Assembly: GCA_963513935.1 (NCBI GenBank)
Contig: OY740765.1
Location: 147,275,830-147,339,829 of the forward strand
Direction: 5' to 3'
Length of the DNA stretch: 64,000 nucleotides
Source of the DNA: Aphrophora alni
Taxonomy: Eukaryota > Arthropoda > Insecta > Hemiptera > Aphrophoridae
Shown here: piece after piece, positions 58,331-64,000 of the stretch
Numbering within the stretch: the first letter of the stretch is position 1
Layout of the letters: the number at the start of each line of letters is the position of its first letter
Notes under the pieces: generated by a model
What the model was told of the DNA's origin: nothing
What the model saw: the letters and a program-made list of their open reading frames with translations, nothing else
The model's database searches: none
Program-made: the position numbers and the translations under genes

Positions 58331-59602
58331 TCTTTATACACTTACAATATTGAATAAAACGGATACCATTGAAATGTGTTGTAGGTATAAGACATTATCG
58401 TCATAATTTCATGCTGAAAATGATCTTTGATCCGTGAGGTTACAGTATTCCTTCTCAAAACCATTTATAGTGGTAATACTCGACCACAAGAAAGTGTTTA
58501 CCCATCATCCACTGAAGTGGTTCACAAACAAAGGGTTAAATAAAGGCTGGAACCCAAGGAAGCAGACCTGAACAGGAATATATCCAGTTGATGGGAATGT
58601 ACCGAATGGTGTTTCACTCTGACATTACAGCTTAAATGGAATATGTCTGAGAAAACTTGTGACTTGGCTACAAGAATAAGGATATTTTTATCTATACAAA
58701 CAGTCAGATAGCTTTTGTTACCTTAAGAAAATTTAAGGATGAGATCCTCAAAATAGTTGATTCTGGAACCGGTGGTGGTAACATGCTTGAATAAGAAAAG
58801 TTGATTACTTCAATTGACCTGTAATTTATTTATCCATTTTGTTTTTAAAAAAATTGAGTTAACCATGTACAACAAAGACAGCTTATAACATAGATAAACA
58901 CATTTGCTTTATCAAAAGAATATTTTGTAAAGAAAGTTAACAATGCATTTATAATTAGTTTTTTTTATATTTATATGCCCTTAAAAGTTTCAAAATATTA
59001 ATTAAAACCCCCTTTTAAATATAATTAATTTACAAGGTAAGTTCTTCTTTTGAACAACATAGTTAATGAAGAGAATTCATAAAAATATCCTAAGTTACAA
59101 AGTATCTAAAGTTTAAATTATATTTAAAATAAATTCTAATTTTAATTATTTAATTACACATGTATGTATGTATGTATATATATATATTTATATATTATTG
59201 TTGGTCATTTTCCATAAGATTTATTTGTTCATGTTAGGCCTAAACTTAAGGTACCGGTTATGTACTAGAAATGTTGCATTTGATATCGTATGTGAAATTT
59301 AAAGGGTAATTTCTGTGTTTAAATGTAAATGTATTTAATTTGGTTGATTGATATGGATAGATGAATTCTTATAGAATGATTTTGATGTGAGTTCATATAT
59401 CTTCTGAGGCTTCTGGATATTTAATTATCAAATTTGCTGGACGTGTATCGAGAATTATTTTCTTAACCTTGGCTTTCATGTACTAATTACAAGCAATTTT
59501 TGGTTTAAATATTCATATAAACTTTTTTATTTATTTTAATATACAACAACTACTAATATATAGGAATATAGTCAGGCAGACTGAAGACGACATTAACACC
59601 AT
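58331..59602. other. Unassigned 3' flank
   Basis: At about 58490-58780 phrases such as 'LDHKKVFTHHPLKWFTNKG' and 'RKFKDEILKIVDSGTGGG' hint at a decayed transposon ORF of unknown family. The rest is AT-rich. An ATGT/AT simple repeat lies at about 59158-59190. Confidence 0.35.
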
Positions 59603-59845
59603 TTACATAAAATAACAGATAAAACGGCTGATTGGTTTCATCAGCATGAATAATTTGGTAGTATTTAAAACAAAGGTTTGGGCTAAACTATGATTTCCTC
59701 TATTCAATGAAGGAATCAACCCCAAGCCTAGAGGTTCTATCTGTATTCTATTAAGAGGTGCCATGTATTCTATCTGATATTGAAAAACCAAATAGTTGAT
59801 AACAAGGGCAGTTGTTGATAAGCCATACCAGACCACAAAGGTTTC
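59603..59845 (-). CDS. Weak candidate terminal exon of an unidentified gene
   Basis: On the - strand a pyrimidine-rich 'ttcatgttccag' acceptor precedes an 80-codon open frame (ETFVVWYGLSTTALVINYLV...) ending in TAA at 59603. The start is hydrophobic and could be a membrane segment. A possible AATAAA on the - strand lies just beyond. I do not recognise the family and see no upstream exon inside the window. A chance ORF or an old transposon piece is equally possible. Confidence 0.22.
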   Translation of the reverse strand, partial: ETFVVWYGLSTTALVINYLVFQYQIEYMAPLNRIQIEPLGLGLIPSLNRGNHSLAQTFVLNTTKLFMLMKPISRFICYFM

Positions 59846-59938
59846 CTGGAACATGAAGTAAAAATTATATCGCCAAGATCATAGATGATTTATTTAGATA
59901 TATAATTAATGTTGTATTTTAAAATCATAATAATTGTA

Positions 59939-60152
59939 TTTAGAGGAAATAAAACCACAAACACAATTTTTAGTAAATTCTACTACTTTTTATTGAATCT
60001 TTCCGACCATCCCTCGTAAATGCCATCACTGGTAAAATCATGGTCGGCAAGGCTCAATAAAAAGTAGTAGAATTTACTAAAAATTGTGTTGGTGGTTTTC
60101 TTTACTGAAAATGGAGTTCTACCAAGTACTGTCAGTCAATTGTATAAATCGT
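59939..60152. mobile_element. Snap-back PLE-tail element, third copy (second subfamily)
   Basis: It is flanked by the 9-bp duplication 'ataattgta' (59930-59938 and 60153-60161). The inverted arms are 'aacacaatttttagtaaatt' and 'ctactactttttattg' versus 'caataaaaagtagtag' and 'aatttactaaaaattgtgtt'. The centre is related to the PLE terminal module ('atcatggtcggcaag'). An unpaired tail reads 'tgaaaatggagttctaccaa'. The arms match the tail of the PLE fragment at 21205-21260. Confidence 0.82.
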
Positions 60153-60272
60153 ATAATTGTACTTTGTCATTTATATTTATGTATTGCATATTCGGCCGCA
60201 CAGTTTACTAATTATGTTATTAAAAGATTGTTTTTTTTTTACATTATGTATAAACTTTTTTTCTTTTTTCAG

Positions 60273-60311
60273 AACAAGAATGAAATCAACTGTGAGCGAG
60301 CTGTTTTATAA
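60273..60311 (+). CDS. Possible alternative terminal exon of GKAP1
   Basis: A very strong polypyrimidine tract and AG (ttttttctttttttcag type, ending 60272) precede 13 codons in phase 0 (NKNEINCERAVL, stop). Phase 0 is what exon 6 requires. A 3' UTR with AATAAA at about 60602 follows. It could replace exon 7, or be a non-coding 3' UTR exon spliced downstream of the exon 7 stop. The peptide is too short to compare with the family, and chance is not excluded. Confidence 0.35.
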   Translation, partial: NKNEINCERAVL

Positions 60312-62414
60312 AATTGTGATCATATAAGTGAAGTAATTATATTCAATTATGTTTTGTTAAATGGTTTATTGTTTAATGAAGTGTGATAATTGTTAATAGA
60401 GCATTTTGATAAAATCTTTCTTCCATGATGCTCTATGTTAGTTGGCTCTTTACCAGACATTTATGGAATATTATATTATTCAAAAATTATTTTTTTTATT
60501 TATTCTAATATTTGATATTTCCTTAAAATGTTTTGCTATAGTTTAATAGTTAACAAATAATTAGTTACAATTTATAAAATATATATACACAAATTTTGTA
60601 CAATAAAATGAAGAAGAGTTTTGATATACATTATATTTTATGTAATAGTTGAAAGGAGTTTGATTTGAGTTTAATATTTTGTTAAATGACATTAAAAACT
60701 GTCAACACTTCTTAATTATTTGTCTTTTTTTTTTTAAACCTTTTACTGATTATTACATTAAACTTTTTTTTTTAATAGAAAATCTGAAATATTTGTTTTT
60801 TTTCTGAAATATCTAAATAGAAAAAAAAACAAATAAATAAATACCTTTAAACACATTGTTTAGAATTTTGTTTTGTTTTTATTCTAGTCTCAAAGAGAAA
60901 ACAAATATTGTTATGGCTAAATTTTCATGGTTCCCAACAATTTGAGTATCTATGTACAAGATTTGTTGAAAAGTAATCAATCTGAATTTTTTTTTTTTTT
61001 TTTTCATAGACACAAATGAGGAAATGGGAGGTCACTTCTAGTGGAGAAGTACCTTTATGCCTATTTGTGAGCTTTTCCTTGTTCACAGAGAGCATCATTT
61101 GATGCCAGTCAGGTTGTATCAATGGCATGAGGGAGTATATTTAGGATTTTTTTTAAATAGACTTTTATTTTTTAGCATTGCAGATAGCTAAAATGGTTAT
61201 TCTCTCTCGTCAACCATTTTTTAAATCCCACGTCTTTTCAAATTTGACCTCACTTCAGTTTTCTCGTGATTATATTGGCATATAACCACAATGCACCTTT
61301 TTCATTTTAGTCCAATCAGAACACAGTATTTTCTAATTTCTCTATTTTTTATGTATATTTAACTCCCATTACTCAATTTAAATCTAAAACTAAACATATT
61401 TATTTACTATTTTATTATATTATTTTGTTTTTTAATTTGCCTTAAAAAAAGTTATTTTCTATATCAAAACTATGTCAGCCAGTCACACCATACTCAGCTG
61501 TTTCCTAGATCTATTTTTGATTCATTAAAACATTAGTACAGCTCCAAATGTGTCATGGCCCTATTTATACAAATAACCTCATTTCTCATCTTCTTTATTT
61601 CACTTTAATTTGATATATACTTATTTAATTAATCATGTATGTATACACATCTTCCCTTTATCCACGCAAATAAATTATTAAAAAGATATTTGGATTCCTA
61701 TACCAGGTATGTTACAATTTCTTTGGCTAAATGTGTCTTTATATCTATCTGCAGTGATATTTCACATATAAATAGTGTTTTTATTTATCTTTAAGTAAAA
61801 TTTTAGTGATTATGTTTATTTGAATTCAGCGTTATTTTTATTATTATTATTTACATTGACTACTTCCCTGTTTACATATAACATATTGAATTTCTGGCTT
61901 AAAACCCTGTTTACTAGCCTATCATTTTCAAACTATTACGTCATTTTTAACACAAAACAACAAATTTACAGATTTTTCCTGTTAAATTTTTAATTCAGAA
62001 AATTAATGTAAAATATTTTTAGAGGAATATACTAGTTCTGTGTACAATAGTAATTTAACTTCATGAAGGTGTAGTACACAAATATTATTTAACTCTTTTC
62101 AAAGTAAAAGTACAAACATTTTGCAAAAGTATTGTTGGCAAAGGTATAAAATATATGCAATGCTAAACATACTTTCATGAAAATAGTTTAATTGATCTAT
62201 TATTTACTACTTGTTTTGTTGGTTTAGAGTTTTAGAGTACAACACTTGTATTATGTCAACTTTTATTGTATTTTTGATGATTTACTCAGGAGCCTAATGT
62301 TAATCTTTTTTATTCTTCTCAGTTAATTGTAGTATTAATATAAAATATTTGCAGTCCTAGTAGTTATTAGAAGTTTTGTACAACTAAAACTTTCTTCTTT
62401 AGTAGCGTTTAAAA
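60312..62414. other. Unassigned AT-rich region
   Basis: No gene was recognised. T-runs occur near 60232, 60726, 60766 and 60987. The - strand ORF at 60925-61128 lacks a known domain. Confidence 0.4.
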
Positions 62415-62781
62415 CCCGCATTTACACTATGCAACAAGTTTTATAAACTTGTGTTTTAAAACATGTTGCAACAAGTTTAAGAATGCAATGGAAAAAGTTG
62501 CAAACATGTTTTAAAACAAAAAAATTGAGTTTTAAAACATGTTGCAGCCTTCCCGGCCCGAGTCGGTAAAGATCAAAGAAAATCTGTGTTTTATAAACTT
62601 TTGTTCTGGAACATGTTGAAAAACCTCTTCAACTCTCAAACATGTTTATAAAACATCGCCGTTGCCCGTCTGCCACACGGATGGTCAGCCCAGTGTGCTT
62701 TCTGCTGCCGCCTAGTAAACATCATGCGCAAGGAGTGAATTTTAGTTTGTTTTTCTAATACTGTAGTAGTAGGAATGATAC

Positions 62782-62976
62782 ATGGAGTGGCGTCAGGCAA
62801 ATGTTTTCAAATTAATTGAAGAGTTCAAGGAGAAGAAGTTACTGTGGGACACAATGGTGGACGATTTTTAAAATATAAATAAGAAACAATGTGTGGGCCG
62901 AACTGGATGAACAGTTTGCCGTCGAGAGTAGTGAGAGTGAAAGAAAAATACGAAAACTGATTAGCCAATATAACAT
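62782..62976 (+). pseudogene. MADF (Myb/SANT-like) DNA-binding protein of a Harbinger element
   Basis: The ATG at 62782 gives 'FKLIEEFKEKKLLWDTMVDD' with the MADF signature (LI..y.....LWd.....dF) and a stop at 62869. In a shifted frame it continues 'WAELDEQFAVESSESERKI' and 'RKLISQY', the second and third helices. The stop and frameshift inactivate it. In this superfamily the protein helps the transposase bind its ends (family knowledge). Confidence 0.75.
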
Positions 62977-63305
62977 AAACGTTTTGAAACAAATGCATTT
63001 CTGCACTGTACATTATTAGCTACAGTTTGCATTCGATTGAACAATATAGAGCCAGTTTTGCTGTCAATGTAACATTTAAATTAATAGATATTTAATTTTT
63101 TAATTAATATTTGTGTTATTAGAAATTCGGAAGTTGGGTCATTCCGCCGAAGTGCAATTGTTTCAACTTTATTTCACTAACCTGGCATTCAACTTGATGA
63201 AGTCTTGTAGAGCGTCAATTAAAGCAACGCAAACTTCTTGGATAATCATACAAATGCTCGATGTAGAAAATTTAAATAGGTAACTCAAACTTTTGTAAGA
63301 GGTGC

Positions 63306-63623
63306 TTAGCCTAAAAACGTAAGGTCACGGCAAGTCTCATTGATCGTAATCGCATCTCTAAACGTTGTGTATTTCTTTTCGATTCGATCTCTGATAATAA
63401 GTATTAAATATTCAAAATCTGTACTGATCATCTTCAGAAAGTTTTTAAAGCTACTAGTAGTTTTCAACTCCACTGCCAACAAATATTGGTCGTCCCATTG
63501 TAAATAATTGAGCATGTCACTCCCAATATACTTATTACTAGCTTCCAATGAAGGACGTGCCCAAAATCGTCTTTTAGACCTTTCTTTCTTTGCATAACAT
63601 ATCATAACACACGGCTGCTGCAA
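63306..63623 (-). pseudogene. Harbinger-type transposase, N-terminal fragment
   Basis: On the - strand: 'KRRFWARPSLEASNKYIGSD', then 'SSFKNFLKMISTDFEYLILI' and 'IEKKYTTFRDAITINETCRD'. This is the HARBI1-like N-terminal block ('F.rm....Fe.Ll..i...I.k.dT..R.aI...erl'). The frame ends at 'LTFLG' where 'LRFLATG' is expected. The whole DDE catalytic domain is missing. Confidence 0.85.
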
Positions 63624-63768
63624 CGATCATGTATGTCCTCATAGCCATCATGACGACTAGGAACTTTTAATATGTTTTGAAACAAGTTTGATAATTTTTC
63701 AGCATACCCTTCAATAATGTTTTATAAACATAATTTTATGTTTATAAAACAAAAAGTTTGTTAATCAT

Positions 63769-63865
63769 ATTAAATGTTGAGCTTGACTTATGAGAAAAAC
63801 TATACAGTATAACAACTGTATATATTTTTTTTTATGAGAATTGTGTTCTGTGTGTTTGTTATACT
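63769..63865 (+). mobile_element. 97-bp miniature PLE nested in the Harbinger element
   Basis: It is bracketed by the 13-bp duplication 'gtttgttaatcat' (63756-63768 and 63866-63878). The left end 'attaaatgttgagcttgac' equals the left tail of the 2.17 kb PLE (6934 onwards). The right end 'gtgttctgtgtgtttgttatac' (in part) equals its right terminus (9075-9094). Everything between is deleted, including the coding region and hammerhead motifs. Confidence 0.9.
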
Positions 63866-64000
63866 GTTTGTTAATCATGTTTTACAAAAAAAAGTTTATA
63901 AAACATGTTGCATAGTGTAAACACGGCTTAAGAAGCCTACATCATACACATGACAAAAAAGTTTTAAAAAATAGTCCCTGAAAATTCAATTCTTAAATTC

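Larger units (their letters stand above)
62415..63927. mobile_element. PIF/Harbinger-type DNA transposon, degraded
   Basis: Terminal inverted repeats: the left reads 'cccgcatttacactatgcaa' and the right ends 'catagtgtaaacacggc' (reverse complement 'gccgtgtttacactatg'). Many 'acatgttttaaaacatgttgc'-type subterminal repeats lie inside both ends. Two opposite-strand coding remnants are present: a MADF/Myb-SANT-like protein (+, 62782-62976) and a Harbinger transposase N-terminus (-, 63623-63306). That is the two-gene arrangement of this superfamily. The 3-bp target duplication (TWA) is not clean. A 97-bp mini-PLE has inserted near the right end. Confidence 0.85.

Noticed and set aside
58490..58790. 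Degraded transposon ORF
   Set aside because: Coding-like phrases exist but no diagnostic motif fixes a family.
62404..62660. CRISPR-like array of short repeats
   Set aside because: The palindromic ACATGTT repeats are subterminal repeats of a eukaryotic Harbinger transposon, without spacers or Cas genes.

Overview
The window is animal nuclear DNA, almost certainly from an insect. It is AT-rich and gene-poor, has long introns with canonical GT/AG splice sites, and is dense with decayed transposons. Two features fit a hemipteran-type genome: the mixture of element types (Penelope-like elements, piggyBac, hAT, Harbinger, and CR1/jockey-, RTE- and I-like LINEs) and a 45 kb gene made of seven small coding exons. 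The species cannot be fixed from sequence reading alone.

The one recognisable host gene is a G-kinase-anchoring protein 1 (GKAP1) orthologue on the + strand. Its seven coding exons are at 12719-12895, 16115-16225, 27308-27508, 33015-33170, 38903-39068, 45907-46058 and 57513-57578. They join in phase with no frame conflict into about 342 codons (the human protein is 366 residues). A second in-phase terminal exon may exist at 60273-60311. Head-to-head with GKAP1, on the - strand, is a good candidate first coding exon of an unidentified gene (11079-11268). A weak - strand exon candidate lies at 59603-59845.

Layout. 1-9.1 kb: an LTR-element remnant carrying a snap-back insertion, a frameshifted piggyBac, and a 2.17 kb Penelope-like element (PLE) bounded by a 12-bp target-site duplication with a hammerhead-ribozyme-like motif in each inverted terminal repeat. 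9.1-12.6 kb: interspersed repeats and the intergenic region. 12.7-57.6 kb: GKAP1. Intron 1 holds an internally deleted hAT element. Intron 2 holds three LINEs and an inverted PLE fragment. Intron 3 holds a nearly full-length TTAA-flanked piggyBac. Intron 4 holds PLE and LINE fragments. Introns 5 and 6 hold two copies of a roughly 2 kb TTAA-flanked non-autonomous element and two arms of a 1.2 kb inverted repeat that bracket exon 6. 57.7-64 kb: a PLE 3' fragment in the GKAP1 3' flank, another PLE palindrome, and a Harbinger element with a 97-bp mini-PLE nested inside it.

The most interesting theme is the PLE family: a full element with inverted hammerhead-like motifs, three palindromic derivatives and one miniature derivative, all five with their own target-site duplications. 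The second theme is the long, internally repetitive inverted repeat around GKAP1 exon 6. I did not find convincing evidence of a previously unknown host system. No CRISPR array, rRNA or functional tRNA gene is visible.
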